A stretch of DNA of 64,000 nucleotides. Source: Lycium barbarum. Its lineage: Eukaryota > Streptophyta > Magnoliopsida > Solanales > Solanaceae. The DNA is taken from the NCBI RefSeq assembly GCF_019175385.1, contig NC_083345.1:113880480-113944479 (forward strand). Reading direction: 5' to 3'. The stretch's first letter is position 1, and each line of letters starts with the position of its first letter. Position numbers and translations under genes: made by a program. The notes beneath the pieces are model-generated. The model saw only the letters and a program-made list of their open reading frames with translations, searched no databases and was not told the DNA's origin. Below, one piece after another: positions 1 through 11,449 of this stretch.

Positions 1-109
1 ATATACAATCTAATGGTAGGGATTAAACTCTTATATCAAGCCAATAACCGGAGGGCATTGCATACACCTTCCATTCTAATTCAAAAAAATACAAGACAAA
101 GAAACCTAA

Positions 110-681
110 CTAAACAACCCTCTGAAGACGATTTGATTGTGACTTCCACTTAAAAACAATGACCTCGAATTCAGAATTCCCCATCTCCTCGATTTGTATT
201 TCCTTAATTTTGAGGGCAGCATTTACAACAGAGTCGCGACATGATCTTATCTCAATCAGTTGCATTGTGCGCTTGCTCCCAAAACTTTCAGGGATTTCCT
301 CTAGGTTCCAACAACTTTGCACCAGTAATTGCTGAAGGTTTGGATATGAGTCATCAGAGGCAGTCCATTCTGAGAATCCTAGATTTTTTAGTTTCAAAAC
401 TTTAAGGTTAGGAAACTCCCCGTCCTTAGCGTCCCATTTTCTCCCTTCGAAAGTAGCATTTCCCTCTAATTTCAGAACTTCAAGGTTGGATAATCTGCCA
501 ATGGTTGAAATTTTACTCCAAGGGAGCTCAAGTACCAGAGTTAATTTCTTGAGGTTTGATGGGAATGTAAAGTCTTCAAAACCATTGGGATCCACCACTG
601 GCGCAAACTCAGAGACACCAATCTTGAGAGATTTGAGTTGTCTGAGAGAGTCAAAAGAAGGAAAGAAATTGCAAGAAGAGA
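110..681 (-). pseudogene. LRR exon, 3' part, beyond the retrotransposon
   Basis: This is the C-terminal part of the LRR domain of the gene whose NB-ARC lies at 12-13 kb. Repeats such as LEVLKLEGNATF and LKVLKLKNLGFSEW, then LQQLLVQSCWNLEEIP, are typical of CNL C-termini. The frame is open from the copia border (681) to the stop at 110-112, with no frameshift, which indicates little decay since the insertion. Positions 1-109 are the 3' flank, and I see no further gene there. Confidence 0.85.
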
Positions 682-1229
682 TGTTATCCTCCCGTGTTCA
701 GAACTGTTGTAAAGCAGAATTAGAAACTGGAAAGAAAACCAGTAAGTAGAAAATGAAAACAGCAACTGTGTGAATAAAATTAACAAATATCCGAGACCAC
801 AGAATTCACTGTGTGTCCTTAAGGAATTTAACCCCCTCACTGTACCCGAGGTTACGGATTATTTCCTCCCAGGATATAACGGATATACCTGTCGTAGGAG
901 TGGCGGTACCTCAAACGCCTACGACTTCGGCGAACTCAAATGTGGCAACGATCAGATCATTTGACCAAATCCAAATCCAAATCCAAATCCGAAGCCGAGC
1001 CGAGCGACGACGACGGCGCGAGGGGAGTCCCTCTTCTTGACCCTTTAAGAGCTAGAGGAAGTGCTTTCTAATATAAGCACATAACTTTCCCTTTCTACCA
1101 CCAATGTGGTACAAGGCTCTTTTTTCAAAGGAACTTTGCTTTGAACTTCATTTTCCTTCCATTATCTTTTTCCCTCCATTTCTCATTCACACCAACTTAG
1201 CTAGCTTCAATCATTAACTAGCTTTAACA
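682..1229 (-). repeat. 3' LTR of the copia element
   Basis: This 548-bp copy matches 10915-11449. It differs by an extra TTAAC-type indel near 780, an extra AAGCCG near 993, and four single-base changes. It contains a short CCAAAT tandem repeat and a CG-rich patch (CCTCTTCTTGACCC side near 1035). Confidence 0.95.
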
Positions 1230-1245
1230 ATCCCCCACATGAATG
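1230..1245 (-). other. Polypurine tract of the copia element
   Basis: On the minus strand the sequence GTGGGGGAT sits directly before the 3' LTR start TGTTAAAGC. This is the expected plus-strand primer of a retrotransposon and confirms the orientation. Confidence 0.75.
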
Positions 1246-1790
1246 GGGAATGGCTATATTATGGAAAAACATGCATGACAAAAATACTGTGCGATTCGTA
1301 AGCAAGGATTAATCGCATCTGGATAAGTAGATTTCTCTTTGAACTTTCCGTAGTGAACATATGTCGGATATACTCGGTCAATCGGTAGATTTGATATCTT
1401 TGAACCGTCGAGCTTTGGTGTATACCTAGACAACCACATGTCACACAATTAACCCTTTAACCATCTTTGGTTCTCATTGTTTTGTTCGTTTCAGCCATGA
1501 ACACTGTCTGGTTCATAAGTGCGTAGAGAATTGGCCTCACAGAATTCTCCTTGAAGCGGCTTACACTTCACACTTACATAGGTGATTTCCAAATGTGTCA
1601 TCCCATAGATACACTATTTGATATACCCCGTATCAAACTTAGAAACCATTAAAAAGCCATGATGCTTTATCCAGGTACTGAACATTGTCTCATCACGAGA
1701 ATGGACCAAAAGGTTATTGTGACAATGTTGAACCGTCATCAATGACTTTGTTTGATCTCTTTGAACCTAGATCTTGGGATCTCCAGTCTT
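1246..1790 (-). other. Internal 3' untranslated region of the copia element
   Basis: This lies between the RNase H stop and the polypurine tract. No supported coding sequence was found; the short open frames at 1254-1448 have no family features. Confidence 0.6.
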
Positions 1791-2363
1791 CTAGGTAGAG
1801 TTACCGCCACGATGACTTGTCCTCGGCCAAAGTCCCATTTCTTTCGATGATCTTTCAACCACTTCTCTAGTTAGGCCTTTAGTTAGTGGATCCGACACAT
1901 TATCTCTTGACTTAACATAGTCAATTGTGATAATTCCACTAGAGAGTAGTTGTCTAACGGTATTATGTCTTCGTCGTATGTGACGAGACTTTCCGTTGTA
2001 CAAAACGCTCCCGGCTCTTCCTATTGCCGCTTGGCTATCACAATGTATGCATATAGGAGCCAACGGTTTGGGCCAAAATGGAATGTCTTCTAAGAAATTC
2101 CGGAGCCATTCAGCTTCTTCACCGGCTTTGTCTAAAGCTATGAACTCAGATTCCATTGTAGAGCGGGCGATACATGTCTGTTTGGATGACTTCCAAGACA
2201 TTGCTCCTCCACCTATGGTAAAAACATATCCACTTGTGGATTTAGTTTCAGTTGAACCGGTGATCCAATTTGCATCACTGTATCCTTCAATAACTGCAGG
2301 ATACCTATTATAATGCAAAGCAAAGTTTTGAGTATGTTTCAAATACCCCAAAACTCGTTTCAT
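1791..2363 (-). pseudogene. copia RNase H domain
   Basis: The C-terminal pol segment starts at the conserved [11 protein letters not shown] linker and runs through [14 protein letters not shown], the SKQ..ARST.ESE motif (E in ESEFIAL), HCDSQAAIG, and the terminal [11 protein letters not shown]. It would degrade the RNA strand of the RNA-DNA hybrid. It is out of frame with the upstream reverse transcriptase because of a one-base shift just before 2360, so the polyprotein is broken here. Confidence 0.93.
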
Positions 2364-3406
2364 TGCCAGCCAATGATTTGGTCGGGATTACTAGTGTAGC
2401 GACTTAGTTTACTTATAGCACACGCAATATCAGGTCGCGTACAGTTCATGATATACATCAAACTTCCCAACACTCTGGCATAATCCAATTGAGAGTGACT
2501 TTCACCTTTATTCTTTGCAAGAGCAAGGTTCATATCAATTGGTGTCTTTGCAACTTTAAAGTCCAAATATTTGAACTTTTCAAGTACCTTTTCAATATAA
2601 TGAGATTGTGACAATGGTAGACCTTGAGGAGTCTTATGGATTTTAATTCCCAGAATTAAATCGGCAACTCCTAAGTCTTTTATATCAAACTTGCTAGCAA
2701 GCATGCGCTTGGTAGCATTTATGTTAGTAATGTCGTTACTCATTATCAACATATCATCCACGTACAAACAAACAATGACGACGTGGTTAGGAGTGTTCTT
2801 AATGTAGACACATTTATCACACTCATTTATCTTGAATCCATTTGACAGCATCGTATGGTCAAATTTTGCATGCCACTGTTTGGGTGCTTGTTTTAGTCCG
2901 TAAAGAGACTTAACAAGTCGACACACCTTTTTCTCTTTCCTTGGAACTACAAACCCTTCAGGTTGTTCCATGTAAATTTCTTCCTCTAACTCTCCATTTA
3001 GGAAGGCTGTTTTCACATCCATTTGATGGATTTCTAGACCGTACACGGCGGCTAACGCTACTAACACCCGAATAGATGTAATCCTTGTTACCGGCGAGTA
3101 TATATCAAAGTAATCAAGACCTTCTCGTTGTCTAAATCCTTTAACAACTAGTCTTGCCTTATATTTATCAATACTACCATCAGCTTTCATTTTCCGCTTG
3201 AAAATCCATTTGGAACCTAAAGGTTTATTCCCTGGAGGAAGATCAACCAATTCCCAAGTATGGTTGTCCAATATAGATTCTATCTCACTATTGATTGCCT
3301 CTTTCCAAAATTGAGCTTCTGATGAAGACAGAGCTTCATTGAAAGTTCGAGGCTCATTTTCCAACAAAAATGTTAGAAACTCTGGTCCAAAGGAAGTAGA
3401 CGTCCT
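2360..3406 (-). pseudogene. copia reverse transcriptase domain
   Basis: This is an RVT_2-type reverse transcriptase. Visible blocks are W.EA.NSEIES, NHTWELVDLPPG, KWIFKRK.KADG, YKARLVVKGF.Q, QMDVKTAFLNG, PEGF and YGLKQAP. The catalytic motif is LYVDDMLI, the YVDD form usual for copia. The upstream end is cut at 3406 by the nested solo LTR; the continuation toward integrase is at 8013 and above. It would copy element RNA into cDNA in cytoplasmic particles. The last codons read into a stop because of the frameshift near 2360-2380. Confidence 0.95.
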
Positions 3407-6400
3407 TGTTATACCCCATTTTAACCGGGTTGAAGCGGAGTACAACATATTGGAGATTCCTAGATTGCTTTGTTTTAAGGAGTCGCCACCTAATTGATTT
3501 TACGGTGAATTAGGACACCTAGATATTAACTAAGGTAAAGCTAAAACTAAACCTCTGTTAATGGTCTGCTTAACCAGTGTGATTCTAGGTAAGGGTTCTA
3601 TATTATCCTAAAGGGAAGGAGTTAGGCATCCTTTAGAATCCGTTAACTTACGGTTATCCGACCAAACTTAGGTTAATTAATTAAGGTTAAATATAGGGTT
3701 TGAATTTTAAGAAAATAACTTGTAAAATATAGTAGTGCCATTTGAACTAACTTGTAGGAAGATATAATAATTTGCATAAAGGGAATGCTTCTAAAAATGA
3801 GACTTATAAATACTGTTAAAACTTTGAATGAGAATAGTAATGTTGTCTGAAAATAAGACTCACGAAATATAATGTTTTGCATAAAAAGGGATTTCAAATA
3901 CTACTCATAATAGGACTTGTAAAAGGCTTCGAATAATAACGCTACTTAAAACGAGACTAACAATTTGTATAAAAGGATATTCTGAAGTGCTATAAAGTTA
4001 TGAGTGTCGCTAATGGTTTAAATGGGAATGGAATAATGCTATTCAAAACTAGTTTTACGAAATATAATAATTTGTATAAAAATAGAAGGAGACGCGGGTT
4101 AAGGCAATGTTTTATATATATTTGAAACAAACCAAATGATGAAGTATGAATTAACTTTGCATTTTTTAAAAAGATAAATGAAATACAAAATAGCTAGTGA
4201 GTTTACTCTATCCCTTTTATTGTTCCTTATTAAATATACTTAGCTAAATATGTATGATCGATTCAAGTTGAAGAGTTTAAAATATACTGGAATTTATATT
4301 GGCATATAAATGACGTTTGAAATTTAAAAATAGTAAAGATAAATCATGTTTCCGTTAATTCAAATACGTGGTCATGCTCTTTTAAACAAAATTAATTAAC
4401 CTAATGAAAGTGAATACTACAAATATTATAGATAAATGCAAAAATGAAAGAGGGTGAATCTTATGGCATTGATTATTGATTTAACTACCCACTACTAGAC
4501 TAAACCCCGTTAATTTGCTAAGATTCGTCTAAAAAATAAAAACAATAAAGCAGTATAAAGGGTTAGTTGCATAGTACAAGTTTAATGCATAAAATAAAAT
4601 AAAGGGATAATAAGTATCAAATGGGCTGGCCCATTTGGGGCTGTTGGGCTTCGGCCCAGCAACTCTTATTTTGGCTGGGCCACTGCTGCTGTTACTAGGC
4701 CACTGCTGGGCTTCGGCCTAGCAGTCTCCTTTTCTGGATTGCTGTTGGGCTGACACGGGAGGGAATTTCGTTGGGCTTTAGCCCAACATCGGACGCGGAA
4801 GTGGGTGAGTCTCTCGGACTCGTATGCGATGATCATGCAACAAACACAAAAAAAAAAAAAAAAAGGATTAATATCTAACCAATAGATACGGTTAAACATG
4901 TAACAACACAAATTCAAAACAACTCCTTAGATTATAGGTATACTATGTATATCTAGGTATATTTCATGTATACATATTCATATGAGGTATACTTACAATG
5001 TACAACCACAAAAATATGAAGAATGACAAAAGTAAAGCAGCAGTCAATTTTTCCACAATCAACATCACATTTGTAAACTTTCCCACAACATATTACTAAA
5101 GTGAAACCTATGGCAACGTTATGCCAAGTGTACTTGTACATGGAAGGTTCAATTATTCAGGCATGATATAAGAACAACACCAAGTTTTAGCTCGGTTCAA
5201 AATGATACCAAGAAATATATAAGTAACTTCAAGACTTGCACATGCTATAAACTAAAAAGATATGGCAAAGGACAGGAAATCAGTCTTGCTTTTGAAGGGT
5301 AGACTTTAAGTGATCAGTGATCAGATGATTCATTTTAATGGTTTTAAGATTCAAGATCCCATCTCTGGTTAAACTTTACTCTTCCTTTTAAGACTCAGCA
5401 ACCAAAACAATAAGCCATAACAATGAATTTATCAAGCAGCAACAGATCAGTCTAAAATTTAAAGACTTAGAATTTAGAGTCATTTTTACTACTGTTTTAA
5501 AAGCCTACCAGCAACAGCTGACTGGAAAAGAGAGAATCTTGACATGTCATTTCCAGCTTAGACTAATTTCAACAACCCAGTCAGATGATGTGTATTTATC
5601 TTCATTGAAACTGAATCAGGCTAGATATAGTGATGGATATTTTATATATTTGAAACTGAATCAACCTTTATATATTTCAACCTACTTGTCATTTATCAGT
5701 GAACCATAGACTGAATCTGATAAACAACCAGTGCGAGATAAGGACCAACCAAACTAGTATGCGTAATTCACTTTGATACAATGAAAACTTAAGCAGAATG
5801 TAACTAATCTACAGACTGGACTCATTAATTGGATACCCTGGATCTCTAATAAATTTTGTTTTGACTTAAATCAACACACAGATATATTAAAGCAGCAACA
5901 GACAAGCATCCTTCAAACAATACACTGAAGATCGAATTATCCATCAAAGAGTACAATGCATTAAACTCGCACTAGACAAAACTAATTCTAAAACAGAACT
6001 GGAACAATATCTGCCAATATTATCATATTATCTAAACCAACACGATATGAAGCAAATGAAAACATGTCATACACAAACAGAGGCTAAAGTAGGCGTGATG
6101 TCGATCGAACCGATTACTTAATATATTTGAATCTTCGACTAAAACAGGACCCCAGTTAATACATAAGCAAGAATTAAATGTTCCTAAACATGATTAAACT
6201 TTACAAATGATAAAGATACCACTAAAACCTGACTGATTTTTTAGCGCATACAATCATGGTTTAAAAACTAACAACAACATAATTGTCCTAATCAGGCTTA
6301 CTACTAATACAGGACTAACTCATAGTATGAACAGTATGAACAATAATTTAGCCAGACAGAAAACAGCTAAAGGAAGGGGTTTACCTTCTTCGGGTGCAGC

Positions 6401-7567
6401 GAAATAGGGCGAATGTCTCGAATCTACACTCGAAGACTACTAAATCAGAGATTGCGATGCTTAAACTCACAACAACAAACAAGGCAGACGAAAAAAAAAA
6501 AACAGGAAACGAATATTCTAATATTTTTGACTCGATATTTTGGATTATCACAACTACTACAAGCTCAATATTTTGAGGATTTAGTGCGGCTGAAAACTTG
6601 CTTTGGGGAATTTCATGAAATAAAAGAAACCGACAGGTTCTTGGGGGGGTTTTTGACTCGAAAAAGAAATCTTGATTCTTAGGGGGATTTCCTGAATCGA
6701 AAACTCCTTTTTTTGGGGGGGGGGGGGGGGGGGGAATTACCTCAATCCGAAAATCCTCCCTTTAAACTGTTCTTGTGAGCCCCTTTTATAGGGTTTTTTT
6801 TTTTACTTTGTGTTTGAGGAAATAGAGAGAAGGAGGAGCGGGGGGGACAAGACGAGTGGGGGACAGCGTATGGTGGGGGAGCGGAGAAGAAGGAAGAAAG
6901 GGAAGGAGAGAGAGGAACGGCGGAGAGGGAGCGGGAAAGGAGAGGGAAAGGGGTGGGATGTGCGGCGGTGGAAGATGAAAAATGAAGGGGAAACGCTAAA
7001 AAGGGTTTCCCTTATTTGGGTGAAAAATGGATCGGACCCGGTCCATTTGTGGACCGGGTCAAATTTTAGACTGGGTATTAAAAGGATGGACTAGTGAATT
7101 AAAACATGGACTGGTCTAAAAATTGAGATAAAAAATATGGTCTAGTCCAAAAACTATTTAGGAGTTAATTGGACTTTGATTTGGGGTTCGATAAATCAAA
7201 ATACGGACCGAGTGCAAGAGATAGTTTGGCTTCTAAATTTGAATAAGAGACCCATTTTGATTAACGATGTACTAAGGGTGCCAGAATATCACCTAATACG
7301 GAAATATGTAATTACAAAGGATCCGGATAATAAAATTATATGATGTTGCAATGGCCGTGCAACAAATAAACGCTATCATTTTAAATGTGCGAAATAAAAT
7401 GCGATGTGTATGCGGAAGCTGGTAGAACGTTGAGAAATGCGAATTTCAATAATACTAAATAACAGTAGCGAATAAATAGCGGTAATAATACTGCTAATAA
7501 TAATAATAATGATAATGGTAATAATAATAATGCTGATGACATAATAATAATTGTAATAGTAATAACA

Positions 7568-7627
<60 letters not shown>

Positions 7628-8007
7628 AACAATTATTGATAATAACAAAATAGCAGTAATAATAATGATAATAATTAATAACAATAATAATAATAAATTA
7701 ATAATAAGAAATAATAATAATAATAATAATAATAATAATTAATAATAAGAAATAATAATAATAATTAATAATAAGAAATAATAATAATAATAATAATAAT
7801 AATTATTAATAATAAGAAATAATAATAATGATGATGATACTAATTAATAATAAAATGATAATTGCAATAGAATAATAAAACGTGGGTATTAATAAGAGAC
7901 TAATAATTATAGTAAAAATCTAAATATATATTTTAAAAAATTTCCAAAATATCACACGTGCAAATAGGTATTTCGGAGGGGAGGCGGGACAAAATTGGGT
8001 GTCAACA
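3407..8007. mobile_element. 4.6-kb solo LTR, Ogre/Tat-like Ty3/gypsy type, nested in the copia element
   Basis: The segment begins TGTTATACCCC and ends GGTGTCAACA and is flanked by a perfect 5-bp duplication GTCCT (3402-3406 and 8008-8012). It has no gag-pol coding and no internal LTR pair, so it is a single long LTR left by recombination between the two LTRs of a full element. It shares start, end and the internal block GAGTCGCCACCTAAT with a second copy at 17684-20950. Such lengths and ends fit Ogre-like elements; that family name is inference from memory. Inside are GGGCTTCGGCCC-type palindromes (4630-4800), a poly-G run (6714-6734), a purine-rich stretch (6810-7000), and an AAT microsatellite. 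I see no genes. Confidence 0.85.
7490..7850. repeat. AAT/TAATAA trinucleotide microsatellite
   Basis: Nearly pure AAT/ATA triplets, broken by ATTAATAATAAGAA units that repeat at about 30-60-bp spacing. This lies in the 3' part of the solo LTR. The Ile/Tyr-rich open frames here are artefacts of the repeat. Confidence 0.95.
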
Positions 8008-8012
8008 GTCCT

Positions 8013-9047
8013 TTGACGTTTGCTACGTCTTGGATTTTCCTTATCAGGAATATTTTCCTTTGTTTCTTCCCGAGGTCGTTTAGATTCTTTTCTAGACGAC
8101 TCACATTCCTTTTTATACGGATATATGGTTTCAAAGAAGTCAACATTATCTGATTCAATTACTATATTCACCTGAATGTCGGGATTTTCAGATTTGTGAA
8201 CGAGAAACCGATATGCCTTACTATTTGTGGCATATCCTATAAAAACACAATCAACGGTTTTAGGTCCTATTTTTACCCTTTTGGGTTTAGGAACTTGCAC
8301 CTTGGCCAAACACCCCCACACTTTGAAGTATTCCAAATTGGGCTTCCTTCCTTTCCACTTTTCGTATGGAATTGATTTAGTGTTGCTATGGGGCACTCGA
8401 TTAAGTATTCGGCTAGCTGTTAGAATAGCTTCCCCCCACAAGTTCTGGGGTAACCCAGAACTTATTAACAGGGCATTCATCATTTCTTTTAGTGTTCTAT
8501 TCTTCCTTTCTGCAATTCCGTTTGATTGTGGCGAGTAAGGGGCAGTCGTTTGATGAATAATACCATATTCCAAACATATTTGTTCAAAAGGAGATTCATA
8601 TTCACCGCCCCTATCACTCCTTATCATTTTAATCTTTTTGTTAAGTTGAGTCTCAACTTCAGTTTTGTATTGCCTGAATGCTTCAATTGCTTCATCTTTA
8701 CTATTAAGTAAATAAACGTAGCAATACCGCGTACTATCGTCAATAAAAGTTATGAAGTACTTCTTTCCACCGCGAGATGGGATTAACTTCATGTCACAAA
8801 TATCTGTATGGATTAAGTCTAAAGGACTTGAATTCCTTTCAATTGACTTATAAGGATGTTTAACATACTTAGATTCAACACAGATTTGACATTTTGATTG
8901 ATTGCATTCAAACTTAGGCAATACTTCCAAACTAATCATTTTTCGCAAGGTTTTATAATTGACATGTCCTAAACGTGAATGCCATAAATCATTTGACTCA
9001 ATCAAGTAAGACGAAGCAGAAACTTTATTATTATTAGCAACAACCAT
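8013..9047 (-). pseudogene. copia integrase domain
   Basis: The HHCC zinc-binding region is LWHSRLGHVNY followed by CQICVESK. The catalytic core shows D in LIHTDICDMK, D in RSDRGGEYES, and E in QSNGIAERKNRT, the DDE triad that joins cDNA ends to host DNA. The downstream copia GKxPxLxYFKVWGC block is present (GRKPNLEYFKVWGC). The domain begins out of frame with the protease segment because of a one-base loss near 9065. Its C-terminal extension ends at the nested solo LTR at 8007. Confidence 0.93.
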
Positions 9048-9052
9048 TACAT

Positions 9053-9837
9053 TCAGTTTGAAAAGCCCTCTGTAAGGTAACCTTTTCCTATGTACATCTC
9101 GTTCTTACTTATTACAACCTTGTCAGAAACATAAACACACTTAAAACCGTTCTTTACTAGAAGTCCGGTAGATACTAGATTTTTCCTAATTTCAGGAACA
9201 TGACAGACGTTGTTGAGAGTCACCACCTTGCCAGAGGTCATCTTCAGCAGGATCTTTCCATAACCTTCAATCTTGGCCGTTGCAGAATTTCCCATGTAAA
9301 TGGTCTCGTCGGGCCCGGCGGGAGCATATGAAGCAAAGGCTTCTCTAACAGCACAAATGTGGCGACTGGCGCCAGAGTCAATCCACCACTCCTTCGGATT
9401 TCCCACTAGGTTGCACTCAGACAACATAGCGCACAAGTCATCAACCTCATCGTTTGTTTCAACCATATTAGCCTGACCCTTCTTTTTTTCCTTCTTCGGA
9501 GCACGACAGTCTGCAGCTTTCTGTCCGATTTTTCCACAATTGTGGCAGTTTCCCTTGAATTTCTTCTTGTTGGGATAGTTCCTTGGTCCCGATGCCTTTT
9601 TCCTCTTTTTCAGATTAGTTGGGGCAGTTTCAACAATATGTGCTCCCCTTATGGTTGATCTCCCATTTACCTTCTTCTCCGCTGCCTTGTTATCTTCCTC
9701 GATTCTCAACCGAACAATGAGATCTTCCAGTGTCATCTCCTTTCCCTTGTGTTTCAAGTAATTTTTGAAGTCCTTCCATGAAGGAGGCAACTTCTCTATC
9801 ACTGCCGCAACTTGAAACGCCCCACTAATCACCAAAC
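9053..9837 (-). pseudogene. copia gag C-terminus, zinc knuckle and protease
   Basis: Gag residues resume with VAAVIEKLPPSWKDF, followed by a basic region. A CCHC knuckle, CHNCGKIGQKAADC, would bind element RNA. The aspartic protease active site is WWIDSGASRHI. The segment stops at 9053, where a one-base deletion in the YLTEG..F region shifts the frame before integrase. The upstream limit of 9837 is the acceptor of a possible 68-bp intron. Confidence 0.9.
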
Positions 9838-9905
9838 CTACACCAAACAATATGTAAGTAATAGTGTACTAATACTTTCGACAAAGGTATTAACCAGATT
9901 TATAC
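9838..9905 (-). other. Possible short intron (or indel) inside copia gag
   Basis: The copia gag protein similarity breaks between ...DLLAEG and LVISGAFQVAAV. The intervening 68 bp begin GTATAAAT and end TTTGGTGTAG on the minus strand, and joining GAAG to GTTTGG restores phase exactly. At 68 bp this is near the lower limit for a plant intron. A simple insertion is the alternative. Confidence 0.45.
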
Positions 9906-10449
9906 CTTCAGCGAGGAGATCGTGGATGATAACCTGCAACTCTTGAACTTGAGTAACAACAGACTTGCCATCTACCATTTTGTAGTCCAGAAAGTTGGCA
10001 GCGATAAACTTCTTTAGTCCGGCATCTTCTGTTTTATATTTCTTTTCCTACGCATCCCATAGCTGTTTTGATGTTCCCACATTGCTATAGACGTTGTAAA
10101 GATCATCCTCAAGTCCGCTAAGAATATAATTCTTGCACAAAAAATCTGAGTGCTTCCATGCCTCAGTTACAACAAAACGTTCATTCTCAGGTGTTGATTC
10201 CGGCAGAACCGGAACATCCTCCTTAATAAACTTTTGAAGGCTTAAAGTAGTTAAATAGAAGAACATCTTTTGTTGCCATCGTTTGAAATCAATCCCGGTG
10301 AATTTTCCGGGCTTCTCTGCCGGAGCCGGTGCTGGTGCGGTACGACTGGAGGACACAACATTGCTCGTAGAACCAACCACGAGGGCTGGTGTGGCATTAG
10401 CAGTAGCATTAGCATTCAAATTTGGAATTTGGTCTCCCATTTCTGTCAT
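9906..10449 (-). pseudogene. copia gag N-terminal part
   Basis: This is the UBN2-type capsid precursor. It starts at ATG 10449 or 10440 (MGDQIPNL). The first stretch is Ala/Pro-rich and low-complexity, followed by KPGKFTGIDFKRWQQKMFFY and a helical region. A TAG at 10048-10050, right after KQLWDA, interrupts the frame, which then continues in the same register (EKKYKTEDAGLKKF) to 9906. No particle protein longer than about 133 residues could be made. Confidence 0.9.
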
Positions 10450-10458
10450 AGGAAACAA

Positions 10459-10914
10459 CAGAAAAATATAATAAACAGTGACTCAGTTTAAATTCAAAAA
10501 ATGTTCGAACTGAATCTGTTTTGACAGCAATAAATATAATACACAACGGTGAAGATTTTATTTCTTCAAACCGAATCAAGTTTACACAAGACTGATTTAA
10601 AACCTTGAAACAGAATGTAGGAAACTGTATATTGTATACTTGATGAAGTTTTTATATCTTCAAATCAAGTATCCAAATGAGTAGAAAATTCTGAAAACTT
10701 TAATCTCAACCGGAGTAGAAAATCTGAAGATTTTAGTCTCCAAGCAACATACAAGTTCGTTACATGCAAACAACAAAGACACAAGTTTCTTTTATTTTGT
10801 GGACAGCACTGTTTTATGTTAACGAAAAACAATTTTTTTTTCTTCCAAATAACGTTCTGTAATCGTTAAACAACAACAAGTGAACACAGAAATAATTGAT
10901 AAATTCCTTAAGCT
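10459..10914 (-). other. copia 5' leader between LTR and gag
   Basis: About 450 bp of A/T-rich untranslated leader. It contains repeated GAAGATTTTA/GAAAACTTT-type segments near 10550-10740. No gene is seen. Confidence 0.6.
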
Positions 10915-11449
10915 TGTTATCCTCCCGTGTTCAGAACTGTTGTAAAGCAGAATTAGAAACTGGAAAGAAAACCAGTAAGTAGAAAATGAAAACAGCAACT
11001 GTGTGAATAAAAATATCCGAGACCACAGAATTCACTGTGTGTCCTTAAGGAATTTAACCCCCTCACTGTACCCGAGGTTACAGATTATTTCCTCCCAGGA
11101 TATAACGGATATACCTGTCGTAGGAGTGGCGGTACCTCAAACGCCTACGACTTCGGCGAACTCAAATGTGGCAACGATCAGATCATTTGACCAAATCCAA
11201 ATCCAAATCCAAATCCGAGCCGAGCGACGACGACGGCGCGAGGGGAGTCCCTCTTCTTGACCCTTTAAGAGCTAGAGGAAGTGCTTTCTAATATAAGCAC
11301 ATAACTTTCCCTTTTTACCACCAATGTGGTACAAGGCTCCTTTTTCAAAGGAACTTTGCTTTGAACTTCATTTTCCTTCCATTATTTTTTTCCCTCCATT
11401 TCTCATTCACACCAACTTAGCTAGCTTCAATCATTAACTAGCTTTAACA
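10915..11449 (-). repeat. 5' LTR of the copia element
   Basis: This 535-bp LTR lies upstream of gag on the minus strand and would supply the promoter. The adjacent internal sequence (10901-10914) does not look like a standard initiator-Met primer-binding site, so the primer tRNA is unresolved. Confidence 0.95.

Larger units (their letters stand above)
682..11449 (-). mobile_element. Ty1/copia LTR retrotransposon, defective, inserted in the resistance gene
   Basis: The element is delimited by LTRs at 682-1229 and 10915-11449 that start TGTTA and end TAACA, flanked by a perfect 5-bp duplication AGAGA (677-681 and 11450-11454). The internal order on the minus strand is gag, zinc knuckle, protease, integrase, reverse transcriptase, RNase H, which is the copia order. 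It carries a TAG in gag (10048-10050), frameshifts at the protease-integrase junction (near 9065) and at the RT-RNase H junction (near 2360-2380), and a nested 4.6-kb solo LTR (3407-8007). It therefore cannot move on its own. The two LTRs differ by about four substitutions and two short indels in about 540 bp, so the insertion is young. The element proper, without the nested insert, is about 6.2 kb, a normal copia size. Confidence 0.95.

Noticed and set aside
7376..7684. Open frames rich in Ile/Tyr on the minus strand
   Set aside because: They are translations of the AAT microsatellite and have no complex sequence.
8227..8538. Plus-strand open frames opposite the integrase
   Set aside because: They are antisense shadows of the copia integrase coding strand.
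10891..10914. Initiator-Met primer-binding site next to the copia 5' LTR
   Set aside because: The sequence after the LTR does not begin TGG and shows no TATCAGAGC match, so I do not annotate it.
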